From the NCBI GenBank assembly GCA_016928525.1, contig JAFGKO010000061.1:1-55311 (forward strand): DNA of 55,311 nt, written 5' to 3'. The translations under genes were made by a program, and so were the position numbers. The stretch comes from Anaerolineales bacterium. Lineage in GTDB: Bacteria; Chloroflexota; Anaerolineae; Anaerolineales; Villigracilaceae. The notes under the pieces are model-generated. The model made no database searches. It saw only the letters and a program-made list of their open reading frames with translations, and was not told the DNA's origin. Positions 8,368 through 16,488 of the stretch are shown piece by piece (position 1 is the first letter of the stretch; the number at the start of each line of letters is the position of its first letter).

Positions 8368-9500
8368 CTGAAAACGTATCGCCTCAATCTGGACCTCGAA
8401 CTGGCTCCTTCCGTATCAAGCTGGAACCTCGACTGCAGGAACCTCCGCGCTGGTATCCTGCGGCGGTTTCACTTGGCGCAATAGTGATCGCTTTGATCCT
8501 GGGTGGTATCCTGATTGCCTTTGCTGGTGGTGACCCGTTCCGGTCGTATGCGCACATCGCACGCGCCTCGTTCGGTAACCTCGGTGTGCTCTCGGATACA
8601 TTGGTGAAGGCTACTCCGATCTTAATGACGGCCCTGGCCTGCTCGGTGGCCTTCCGTATGAAATTATGGAATATTGGCGCAGAGGGGCAGTTCATCATGG
8701 GTGCGTTTGGCGCCAGTGCTGTGGTGCTTGCTCCATTGCTGCCTGCCGAAACCCCGACCTGGATTTTTATTCCAGTTATGATGCTGGCGGGCTTATTGAT
8801 GGGTGCCCTTTGGGGCTTTATCCCTGGTTATTTGAAAGGCAAGTTCAACGTGAACGAGATCATCAGTACGCTGATGTTAAACTATATCTCGATTTCCTGG
8901 GTCAACTACTGGGTATTCGGGGTATGGTCCGAGGGGGGCTTCCAGATGAGCTCCAGGTTCCCAGAAAATGCTTGGTTGCCTCGCCTGTTGGACTATGCTG
9001 AAACCCTACCCTTTTTGCGTGGGCTGACGACTCATACAGGCTTATTGATCGGTATCATAGCAGCGATCATTCTGTGGCTTCTAATCTATCGTAGTCGTTG
9101 GGGATATGAAATCCGTTTGATCGGCGACAACCCCAGCGCTGCACGTTACGCGGGCATTAATATTTCGCGCAACACGATTCTGGTCATGATGGTCTCCGGG
9201 GCGCTGGCCGGATTGGGCGGCATGAGCGAGATCACAGGCGTCGTCCATCGTTTGCAGACCTCGCCCATCGCAGCCGGATATGGTTTCACCGGCATCATCG
9301 TAGCCTGGTTGGCCAAGCTGCACCCGGGGGTCATCATCGTTGTTTCCATACTTTTTGGCGCGCTGATCCTGGCCGGACGCGAGATTCAACCCTCCGGCGT
9401 CCCTAAGATGATCCAGGGTATCATCCTGGTCTGTCTGATTGCCAGCGATTTCCTGCTGCGTTATCGTGTCCGCGTCGTTCGTGCCGGGTCGGAGGAATAG
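8364..9500 (+). CDS. ABC importer permease, BMP/nucleoside type, subunit 1
   Basis: 378 residues with about ten hydrophobic spans. The motifs FAFRMKLWNIGAEGQFIMGA-like (FRMKLWNIGAEGQF near residue 96) and FNVNEIISTLMLNYI are characteristic of the NupB/YufP permease group. It would form the channel with the next gene's product. The first 30 residues are polar and proline-rich before the first span. It overlaps the ATPase gene by 4 bases. Confidence 0.92.
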   Translation: MTENVSPQSGPRTGSFRIKLEPRLQEPPRWYPAAVSLGAIVIALILGGILIAFAGGDPFRSYAHIARASFGNLGVLSDTLVKATPILMTALACSVAFRMKLWNIGAEGQFIMGAFGASAVVLAPLLPAETPTWIFIPVMMLAGLLMGALWGFIPGYLKGKFNVNEIISTLMLNYISISWVNYWVFGVWSEGGFQMSSRFPENAWLPRLLDYAETLPFLRGLTTHTGLLIGIIAAIILWLLIYRSRWGYEIRLIGDNPSAARYAGINISRNTILVMMVSGALAGLGGMSEITGVVHRLQTSPIAAGYGFTGIIVAWLAKLHPGVIIVVSILFGALILAGREIQPSGVPKMIQGIILVCLIASDFLLRYRVRVVRAGSEE

Positions 9501-9503
9501 AAC

Positions 9504-10472
9504 ATGGACCTTATCATCATCCTGCAGGCGGGCGTCGCTACCGGGACCGTGTTGCTTTTTGCCACCATTGGCGAGATTTTCTCCGAACGTGCGGGCGTGC
9601 TCAACCTGGGTGTGGAAGGCATGATGCTGATCGGGGCCATGTCTGCCTTCAGCACGACAATTGCTACGGGTAATCCCTGGCTGGGCGTGCTGGTCGCTAT
9701 GCTCGCTGCGGGCTTGATCAGTCAGGTACATGCCTTTATTACCATCACACTTCAGGCCGATCAGGTGGTTAGCGGACTGGCGCTGACTTTCCTCGGCACG
9801 GGGATCAGCCTGGTGTTAGGCGAGGGGTTGAGCAAAGCTGGCACAGTCTCTTTGCTGCCGAACTTTTCTGTTCCGCTCCTATCCCAGATCCCACTGCTTG
9901 GGCCGATATTCTTTGCAAGGCAGAGCATCCTGGTCTATATCGGTTACCTGATGATCCCATTGGCCTGGTATTACATCAATCGCACCCGCCCCGGCCTGCA
10001 CCTGCGCGCGGTGGGAGAATATCCGTCCGCAGCCGATGCGCTTGGGATTAACGTCTTCCGCATGCGCTATGCTTACGTCTTCGTTGGCGGGACGCTGGCC
10101 GGTTTGGCGGGAGCAACCATAAGCCTGGCCGTTGCACCGGGCTGGTTCAGTGAATTGACTACAGCCGGTCAGGGATGGATCGCCATCGGGCTGGTCATCT
10201 TCGCGCAATGGGACCCGGTCCGCGCGGCGGTTGGCTCGTATGCGTTTGGAGCGCTGCGCCGGCTAATCCTCGATATCCAGGGTCCGCTTACACTCTTCGG
10301 TTTTGACAACCCTTTTTATTACAATCCATACTGGGGATTCTTCTTGCAGATGTTACCTTATGCTTTCACCGTCATCGTGCTGGTGATCGGTTCGCGCGAA
10401 GCCATCCGCAAGCGACTGGGCTCTCCGGCTGCACTCGGGAATCCTTACATCCGAGGGGAACGAGGCTTGTAG
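9504..10472 (+). CDS. ABC importer permease, BMP/nucleoside type, subunit 2
   Basis: 322 residues, strongly hydrophobic. ERAGVLNLGVEGMMLIGAM near residue 30 is the hallmark of the NupC/YufQ permease group, and AVGEYPSAADALGINV is the cytoplasmic coupling region. It starts 3 bases after the previous stop, with GGAGG as ribosome site. It completes the first importer (binding protein, ATPase, two permeases). Confidence 0.92.
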   Translation: MDLIIILQAGVATGTVLLFATIGEIFSERAGVLNLGVEGMMLIGAMSAFSTTIATGNPWLGVLVAMLAAGLISQVHAFITITLQADQVVSGLALTFLGTGISLVLGEGLSKAGTVSLLPNFSVPLLSQIPLLGPIFFARQSILVYIGYLMIPLAWYYINRTRPGLHLRAVGEYPSAADALGINVFRMRYAYVFVGGTLAGLAGATISLAVAPGWFSELTTAGQGWIAIGLVIFAQWDPVRAAVGSYAFGALRRLILDIQGPLTLFGFDNPFYYNPYWGFFLQMLPYAFTVIVLVIGSREAIRKRLGSPAALGNPYIRGERGL

Positions 10473-10545
10473 TCATTGGGCGGGATATCAATTCCCGCTC
10501 ATGTTATACTTCCCAACCTTAATATTTCCAGCAGGCACTTGAAAT

Positions 10546-10580
10546 CGTTTGTGATTTATGTTACAAAGTAACTACAAACG
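10546..10580. promoter_or_regulatory. Nested inverted repeat before the GntR gene, possible autoregulatory site
   Basis: CGTTTGT (10,546-10,552) is complementary to ACAAACG (10,574-10,580). Inside it GTTAC-AAA-GTAAC (10,560-10,572) is a perfect 13-base palindrome. If the regulator starts at 10,612 the whole element is in its leader. It differs from the TGTCTAGACA site, so its binding factor is uncertain. Confidence 0.4.
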
Positions 10581-10611
10581 TCAGACGACTGCCCACTACC
10601 AAATACATCGC

Positions 10612-11343
10612 ATGAGTTTAATTCAGACGAAGTCAATCGCAGAACAGGTCGAAGAACTCCTTCGCGGACGAATCCGCGATGGCGCTTATGCCCCCGGAAG
10701 CCGCATGCCATCCGAGAGCGAGTTGTCGGATGAGTTTGGCGTAAGCCGGGCGACTTTGCGGACTGTGCTCGCAAAGCTGGCGGTAAATGGACTTATCCTG
10801 CGTAAACAGGGGGACGGCACGTATGTCAATATCAAGGTTCGAGAGATAAATGCGCATCAGGGATATTTATGGGAATTTGTGCGCATCATCGAGACCAACG
10901 GGTATAAACCAACGATCAGGTCTTTAGCCATAGAGAAGAAAGCGGCGACTGAGGAGCAGGCGAATGCGCTTGCGACCGAGCCGGGTGATGAATTGTTATC
11001 CCTGACCCGTCTATTCTTTGCCGATGACCGGCCTGTTATCCTGGCCAGGAATGTCATTCCGGCTACCTTTCTTCGCGAGCCTTTCGAGCAGATAGACGGG
11101 CAGTTGCATATTAGTGAGATCCTCAGGCGCTATTGTCATCAGAACATTGCGTTCGCAATCACAGATATTCAGTCAGTGTTGGTGGAAGAAGAAATACACA
11201 ATTTGCTGGGGAAAGAACTGGGTCAAGCTGTTCTAGCTTTAAAAGTATCATTTTATAGCAAACAAAACTCACCCTTGGCTTTGGGAGCAAATTATTTTGA
11301 CGACGAGGTCTTGCGACTTAGCTTGGTACAGGCATGGAGCTAA
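10612..11343 (+). CDS. GntR/HutC-family transcriptional regulator
   Basis: 243 residues from the ATG at 10,612. An earlier in-frame ATG at 10,558 would add 18 residues outside the domain. The N-terminal winged helix reads EQVEELLRGRI, then PSESELSDEFGVSRATLRTVL and LILRKQGDGTYV; a UTRA effector domain follows (PGDELLSLTRLFFADDRPV, near residue 125). HutC-type regulators usually repress transport and catabolic genes until a small ligand binds. It sits between two BMP importers, so a purine or nucleoside-derived effector is inferred. The candidate operator is at 5423. Confidence 0.88.
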   Translation: MSLIQTKSIAEQVEELLRGRIRDGAYAPGSRMPSESELSDEFGVSRATLRTVLAKLAVNGLILRKQGDGTYVNIKVREINAHQGYLWEFVRIIETNGYKPTIRSLAIEKKAATEEQANALATEPGDELLSLTRLFFADDRPVILARNVIPATFLREPFEQIDGQLHISEILRRYCHQNIAFAITDIQSVLVEEEIHNLLGKELGQAVLALKVSFYSKQNSPLALGANYFDDEVLRLSLVQAWS

Positions 11344-11455
11344 TGTGCAAAAGTTTTTATTTGAACAAATCGGGGTGTGGGGTTATCTCACTTCTCCCCT
11401 TCTTGAGAAAAGCTACGAACTATTCTCTGTTTCGCCCTGAGGAGGCAGGAAATCG

Positions 11456-12592
11456 ATGCGATCTCGACTCAGCACTTTGTTTGATGCTTTGCTGCCGGTC
11501 ATAGCGACATTGGCCGCGCTTGCTGTGGGCGCGGTGATGTTGCTGTTGCTGGGAGCAAATCCATTGAAGGCTTATGGCGCCCTCTGGGTGGGCGCATTTG
11601 GCAGCACCAATGCCTTTGCGGAGACTCTGGTCAAGGCGACGCCTTTATTGCTGGTTGCCCTGGGCATTTGTATTTCCTTCCGTGGGGATGTGATCAACAT
11701 TGGCGGGGAAGGACAGATGATCATCGGCGCGATCTTTGCTACCTGGGTGGGGCTGACTCTTACAGGCCTGCCGGGCTGGCTGGTGATCGTGTTAGCGATG
11801 CTGGCCGGGTTTATCGGCGGGGGGATCTGGGGAGGCATACCGGGTTTCCTCAAGGCCTATTTCAATGTGAACGAAATTTTGAGCACGGTGATGATGAATG
11901 CCATCGCGGTCCAGTTCATGAACTTCATGTTGCGCGGTCCGATGATCGATCCATCTCAGGCTGAACTGGCTTCGAAGATTCCCCAGACTGCGCGTCTTCT
12001 GGAAGCTTTTCGCCTGCCGCGTTGGACGCCCACCCGTTTGCATCTGGGAGCGCTGATCGCGGTCATTCTGGCAATCCTGGTTTATATTTTGCTATGGCGC
12101 ACCACGCTGGGATACCGCATCCGGGCAGTAGGCCAGAACCCGAACGCTTCGCGTTATGCCGGGATCAACGTAAAACGATATGTGGTGCTGGCCTTGCTCC
12201 TGAGCGGCGCGTTCTCCGGGCTGGCCGGCGCGACGCAGGTGTACGGCGTCAACTACCGCATGATCACGGACGGCTCCGCTTCGGGGTTTACCGGTAGCGC
12301 GGGATTTAACGGCATTGTGGCTGCATTATTTGGACAGTTGCACCCCATCTGGTCGATCCCTGCTTCGATCCTGTTTGGCGCGCTATTGGTCGGAGCCAAT
12401 AGTATGCAGCGCGTGGTGCAGGTACCATCAGCGCTGGTGATTGCCTTGAACGGACTGGTGGTGGTCTTTGTGGTCAGCAGCGAGATTTGGCGCCGCCGCA
12501 GGCAAAGACGCAGGCTTGCTACCGCTAAGGAAGATGACTCGCCGCCCAAACCTGACCCCGATACCCCCGTTCAGACGGAGGTGAGCGCATGA
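11456..12592 (+). CDS. ABC importer permease, second BMP system, subunit 1
   Basis: 378 residues. FRGDVINIGGEGQMIIGA near residue 76 and YFNVNEILSTVMMNAIA match the NupB/YufP group, as in the gene at 8364, but the two are clearly diverged paralogues rather than a recent copy. The C-terminus ends in a basic stretch (RRRRQRRR) and an acidic-proline tail. Ribosome site GAGGAGG. It overlaps the following permease by 4 bases. Confidence 0.92.
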   Translation: MRSRLSTLFDALLPVIATLAALAVGAVMLLLLGANPLKAYGALWVGAFGSTNAFAETLVKATPLLLVALGICISFRGDVINIGGEGQMIIGAIFATWVGLTLTGLPGWLVIVLAMLAGFIGGGIWGGIPGFLKAYFNVNEILSTVMMNAIAVQFMNFMLRGPMIDPSQAELASKIPQTARLLEAFRLPRWTPTRLHLGALIAVILAILVYILLWRTTLGYRIRAVGQNPNASRYAGINVKRYVVLALLLSGAFSGLAGATQVYGVNYRMITDGSASGFTGSAGFNGIVAALFGQLHPIWSIPASILFGALLVGANSMQRVVQVPSALVIALNGLVVVFVVSSEIWRRRRQRRRLATAKEDDSPPKPDPDTPVQTEVSA

Positions 12593-13521
12593 TTTCTGAT
12601 CTCCTCTCTGTCACTGTTCTGGTTGGTATTTTGGCTTCCGGTATCCGGCTGGCCACGCCCTACCTGTACGCTGCCATTGGTGAGGCCTTCGGTCAGCGCA
12701 GCGGCGTGCTCAACCTGGGTGTGGAAGGCCAGATGCTACTGGGCGCTTTTGCGGCTTTCTATGTGGCGCGCACAACCGGCAATTTAGGCCTGGCGGTGCT
12801 GGTTGCCATGCTTGTAGGCGCCATCATGGGTCTGGCGATGGCCTTTGTGACCGTCAACCTGCATGCCCAGCAGGGCATCAGTGGGATCGGGTTTTATCTG
12901 TTCGGACTCGGGATGAGCGATCTACTGTTCCAGAAGATGCTGGGCACAGTCGAGACGGTGAGAGGTTTCCCGAAAATACAGATCCCTGTCTTGAGCGATA
13001 TCCCCGGCCTGGGCGAGATCTTCTTCAGCCAGAACCTGTTGGTCTACGCGGCTTATTTATTGGTCCCCGTTGCCTGGTTTGTTTTGAACAAAACTACACT
13101 GGGTTTGAAGATACACTCGGTGGGTGAGAACCCCGAAGCGGCTGATTCGCTGGGGGTATCGGTAGCAGACGTCCGCTATTTTACGATCGTGCTGGGCGGG
13201 ACCCTGTCCGGGATAGCCGGGGCCTCCCTTTCCATCGCTTTATTGAACGTCTTCCAGCAAAATATGACCAGCGGGCTGGGTTTCATTGCCGTCGCGCTGG
13301 TCTATTTTGGTGGCTGGCGTCCCTGGGGCATTTTGGGAGGCGCGTTGTTGTTCAGCATGGTCAACTCACTGCAATTATGGATCCAGGTGCTGGGCATACC
13401 CATCCCGTCTGACATCGCGGTGATGATGCCCTATGTATTGACAATCCTGGTGTTGGTCGCGTCGGTTTCGAGAGTACGCGGCCCGTCTGCTTTGACAAAA
13501 CCATTCGAACGGGAAGATTGA
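12589..13521 (+). CDS. ABC importer permease, second BMP system, subunit 2
   Basis: 310 residues. QRSGVLNLGVEGQMLLGA near residue 36 is the NupC/YufQ signature, and SVGENPEAADSLGVSV the coupling loop. It is translationally coupled to the preceding permease (ATGA overlap). The binding protein and ATPase follow, so this importer has the order permease-permease-binding protein-ATPase, unlike the first system. Confidence 0.92.
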   Translation: MISDLLSVTVLVGILASGIRLATPYLYAAIGEAFGQRSGVLNLGVEGQMLLGAFAAFYVARTTGNLGLAVLVAMLVGAIMGLAMAFVTVNLHAQQGISGIGFYLFGLGMSDLLFQKMLGTVETVRGFPKIQIPVLSDIPGLGEIFFSQNLLVYAAYLLVPVAWFVLNKTTLGLKIHSVGENPEAADSLGVSVADVRYFTIVLGGTLSGIAGASLSIALLNVFQQNMTSGLGFIAVALVYFGGWRPWGILGGALLFSMVNSLQLWIQVLGIPIPSDIAVMMPYVLTILVLVASVSRVRGPSALTKPFERED

Positions 13522-13611
13522 GCTTCCCTTAAATCAGGAGGTGCCTCTGCAAAAATAAACGGCATGCTACGAAACCGATTGATGTATCTGATTATTGAAA
13601 AGGAGAAGAAA

Positions 13612-14676
13612 ATGAAGAACACTGTACGCCTGTTTGTTTTGTTTGTCCTGCTGGCTCTGGTAGTGGGCGCGTGCGGCGCCCCCGCTACGGAAGCCCCGGC
13701 GCCTGCAGAACCTGTTGCTACCGAGGAGCCCGCTGCTACCGAAGAGCCAGTCGCGACCGAAGAACCTGTCATGGAAGAACCCTTCCGCGTGGCGGTCGTC
13801 ATGCCCAGCGCCATCAATGATCTGGCCTTCAGCCAGAGCATGTACGACGCGTTGCTGCGCATCCAGGAAGACATGGGTGGCTCGGAAAATTTTGAGATCG
13901 TCTACTCTGAGAATATGTTCGTGGTAGATGATGCCGCAGCTGCTCTGCGTGACTACGCTTCCCAGGGCTTTGACCTGGTTATCGGGCACGGCTCGCAATA
14001 CGGCTCTTCCCTGCAGGAAATTGCTCCCGATTTCCCCGAGACCAGCTTTGCCTGGGGCACCACCGTGGATACCTTCGGCCTGCCGAACGTATTTGCTTAC
14101 GAGGCTGCCTCTGACCAGGGCGGCTACGTCAATGGCGTGATCGCAGCCAGTCTTTCCACCAGTAATGTGATGGGTGTGGTTGGACCGATCGAAACCGGCG
14201 ATGCCAAATTGTATGTGGATGGCTTCATAGCCGGTGCCGAGGCGACCAAGCCCGATATGCAGGTCAATGTCAACTACATCGGTTCCTTCTCAGACGTGGC
14301 GTTGGCTTCCGAAGCCGCCAATACCCATGTCTCTGCTGGCGCGGATGTACTGACCGGAACAGCGCAGATGGTTGTCGGCGCGATTGGCGTGGCTGAAGAG
14401 AACAATGTGCTCTGGTTCGGCACGCAGTCCAACCAGACTACCCTGGCCCCCTCCGTTGTGGTTGCCAGCCAGGTGTACCACTGGGAAGTGGTGCTCGCTG
14501 AGATGATTGGCATGATTAAAGGCGGTACACTCGGCGGCCAATCCTTTATCATCGATCTTGCCAATGGTGGCGAAGTGATCGAATACAACCCGGATTACAC
14601 AGTTCCTGCGGAAGTCCAGGCTTTGGCCGATACGACCATCCAAGGGATCATCGACGGCTCCGTCACAACTAGGTAG
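13612..14676 (+). CDS. BMP-family ABC substrate-binding lipoprotein, second system
   Basis: 354 residues from the ATG at 13,612, which follows AAGGAG; an upstream in-frame ATG at 13,564 would place 16 charged residues before the signal peptide and is unlikely. The lipobox is VVGAC. A low-complexity linker of repeated TEEPVA/TEEPAA units (about residues 26-50) tethers the binding domain. That domain begins FRVAVVMPSAINDLAFSQSM and has the BMP layout, but lacks the DxGW motif seen in the first binding protein (here INDLAFSQ). This suggests a different ligand. Confidence 0.9.
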   Translation: MKNTVRLFVLFVLLALVVGACGAPATEAPAPAEPVATEEPAATEEPVATEEPVMEEPFRVAVVMPSAINDLAFSQSMYDALLRIQEDMGGSENFEIVYSENMFVVDDAAAALRDYASQGFDLVIGHGSQYGSSLQEIAPDFPETSFAWGTTVDTFGLPNVFAYEAASDQGGYVNGVIAASLSTSNVMGVVGPIETGDAKLYVDGFIAGAEATKPDMQVNVNYIGSFSDVALASEAANTHVSAGADVLTGTAQMVVGAIGVAEENNVLWFGTQSNQTTLAPSVVVASQVYHWEVVLAEMIGMIKGGTLGGQSFIIDLANGGEVIEYNPDYTVPAEVQALADTTIQGIIDGSVTTR

Positions 14677-14693
14677 GAAGCAAGTCACTAAAA

Positions 14694-14727
14694 ACCTGAC
14701 AGGTTTCTTCATAGAAGCCTGTCAGGT
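14694..14727 (+). terminator. Hairpin after the second binding protein
   Basis: ACCTGACAGG (14,694-14,703) pairs with CCTGTCAGGT (14,718-14,727), with CTTC/GAAG extending the stem inside. No strong T-run follows, so it may slow rather than stop transcription. The ACCTGACAGG unit also resembles a dispersed repeat. Confidence 0.5.
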
Positions 14728-14737
14728 AAGAATGTAA

Positions 14738-14755
14738 CGCGACATTAATGTCGCG
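14738..14755. repeat. 18-bp perfect palindrome CGCGACATTAATGTCGCG
   Basis: It lies 38 bases before the second ATPase gene. A related palindrome (CGACTTAAGTCG core) ends the same gene at 16,338. The pair brackets the ATPase gene and looks like one family of short palindromic repeats. Confidence 0.75.
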
Positions 14756-14792
14756 GTACGATTTATAAGACCATAGAGCAAAGGCAAACAAT

Positions 14793-16352
14793 ATGGCAGA
14801 AACAGCGAATATACTCCCCTCTGGCCGGGCGCGGGTTGATAGCCTAGAGATGCGCAGCATCACCAAGCGTTTCCCCGGTGTACTTGCCAATGACCGAGTC
14901 GATTTCGATGTGAAGTCTGGGGAAGTCCATGCCTTGCTGGGGGAGAATGGGGCTGGCAAAAGCACGTTGATGAAGATTCTCTATGGCCTGTATCATCCTG
15001 ATGAAGGGGAAATCCTGCTCAATGGCAAGCTGGTTACGATTTCGTCGCCAAACGATTCGATCAATTTGGGGATTGGGATGATCCACCAGCACTTTATGCT
15101 GGTCCAGACGCTGACCGTGGCCGAGAACGTAGCGCTGGGGTTGCCCTCTTCGCGCGGCCTGATCACCGATCTCGACCGTGTCTCCAAACGCATTATCGAA
15201 CTGGCCGGAATCTACGGCCTGAAAATCGACCCGTCTGCTTACATCTGGCAGCTTTCAGTGGGACAGCAGCAGCGCGTTGAAATTATCAAAGCCCTGTATC
15301 GCGGTGCAGCTCTGCTCATTCTCGACGAACCGACCGCCGTGCTGACGCCCCAGGAAGTGGACGAATTATTCACCATCATGCGCCAGATGGTCAAAGACGG
15401 CCATGCACTTATCTTTATTTCTCATAAACTGCACGAAGTGGTCGAGATCAGCGATCGGGTGAGCGTGCTGCGCGATGGACGCAAGATCGGCACGCGCCCC
15501 ACGTCTGAGACAACCAAGCAGGACCTGGCCAACTGGATGGTCGGCCGTGAAGTTGGCTTCGCACCCAACCGTGGCGAAGTGGAGCGCGGCGAAGTCCGTT
15601 TGAAACTTGAAAATGTCTCCTGTGGCAGTGACCGCGGCACGCCCGGACTGCGCGGCGTAAGCCTGGAAGTCCAATCGGGCGAAATTCTGGGAATTGCCGG
15701 TGTTTCGGGCAACGGTCAACGTGAACTGGCGGAGACAATTACCGGCTTGCGCAAGGTCACGGGTGGTCATATCCGCCTGGAGGATGAAGTTGTCACCAAC
15801 CTGCTGCCTGCCGAACTGACTGAGCGCATGCTGTCCTATATCCCTGAAGAACGTATGCGGGATGGTATGATCAAGGATTTCACTGTCGCAGAGAATATGA
15901 TCCTGCGCGAACATCACAAAATGCCGTACTCACGCTATGGTTTTCTCAACCTGGGCGAGATCTCCCGCCGCAGCGCAGAGTTGATTACCAAATTCCAGGT
16001 CAAAACGCCCTCGCAGGAGACGCTCGCCAAGAACCTGTCGGGCGGCAACATCCAGAAGGTGGTCATCGCGCGCGAACTCTCACGCAACCCGCGGGTTATC
16101 GTTGCCGCCCAGCCCACCCGTGGCCTCGATATCGGCGCCACCGAATACGTCCGCCAGCAGTTGATCGAGCAGCGCAATGCAGGCACGGCTATCCTGCTCA
16201 TTTCCGAGGACCTGGATGAAATCCTATCGCTCTCCGACCGCATCGCCGTTATCTATGAAGGCCGCATCATGGACATCCTCCCGCGCGAGGAAGCCACGCC
16301 TGAAAAACTCGGCCTGCTCATGGCCGGCGTGAAAGACGTAGCAACGACTTAA
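14793..16352 (+). CDS. ABC importer ATPase, second BMP system
   Basis: 519 residues with two nucleotide-binding domains: MRSITKRFPGVLANDRVDF, then Walker A GENGAGKST near residue 53, LSVGQQQRV, LLILDEPTAVL, the degenerate GVSGNGQREL and LSGGNIQKV. It is a paralogue of the protein at 6793. Its stop codon lies inside the near-palindrome 16,338-16,363. No strong Shine-Dalgarno is visible before the ATG. The dehydrogenase genes begin 136 bases later. Confidence 0.92.
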   Translation: MAETANILPSGRARVDSLEMRSITKRFPGVLANDRVDFDVKSGEVHALLGENGAGKSTLMKILYGLYHPDEGEILLNGKLVTISSPNDSINLGIGMIHQHFMLVQTLTVAENVALGLPSSRGLITDLDRVSKRIIELAGIYGLKIDPSAYIWQLSVGQQQRVEIIKALYRGAALLILDEPTAVLTPQEVDELFTIMRQMVKDGHALIFISHKLHEVVEISDRVSVLRDGRKIGTRPTSETTKQDLANWMVGREVGFAPNRGEVERGEVRLKLENVSCGSDRGTPGLRGVSLEVQSGEILGIAGVSGNGQRELAETITGLRKVTGGHIRLEDEVVTNLLPAELTERMLSYIPEERMRDGMIKDFTVAENMILREHHKMPYSRYGFLNLGEISRRSAELITKFQVKTPSQETLAKNLSGGNIQKVVIARELSRNPRVIVAAQPTRGLDIGATEYVRQQLIEQRNAGTAILLISEDLDEILSLSDRIAVIYEGRIMDILPREEATPEKLGLLMAGVKDVATT

Positions 16353-16363
16353 GTCGTTACTAC
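16338..16363. repeat. 26-bp near-palindrome over the ATPase stop codon
   Basis: AACGACTTAAGTCGTT (16,343-16,358) is a perfect palindrome, extended outward by GTAG/CTAC with one mismatch. The TAA stop is at its centre. It is related in layout to the palindrome at 14,738. Confidence 0.7.
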
Positions 16364-16488
16364 AAATTAATGCTACAATTCAATCACCATTGGTTCGGTG
16401 GTCGCTGCGGATGAAACCCCCTCAGCGGCGTGGGGTGTAGTGCCCCTCGAAAAGTGCCGCCGTCCTTAAGAAGGAGGTCGTTCCACCT
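16364..16488 (+). promoter_or_regulatory. Possibly structured leader before the dehydrogenase operon
   Basis: The 125-base gap has several short complementary blocks: CACC/GGTG around 16,387-16,401, CGCTG/CAGCG across 16,403-16,430, and GGGG/CCCC across 16,432-16,446. The ribosome site AAGGAGG follows. A molybdenum-cofactor-responsive or purine-responsive riboswitch would make sense before a molybdoenzyme gene, but I do not recognise the consensus of either. Treat as a folded leader of unknown nature. Confidence 0.3.

Noticed and set aside
13690..13775. Tandem GAAGAGCC-type units as a CRISPR-like or satellite repeat
   Set aside because: They encode the TEEPVA linker of a lipoprotein, with codon-level variation and no spacers.
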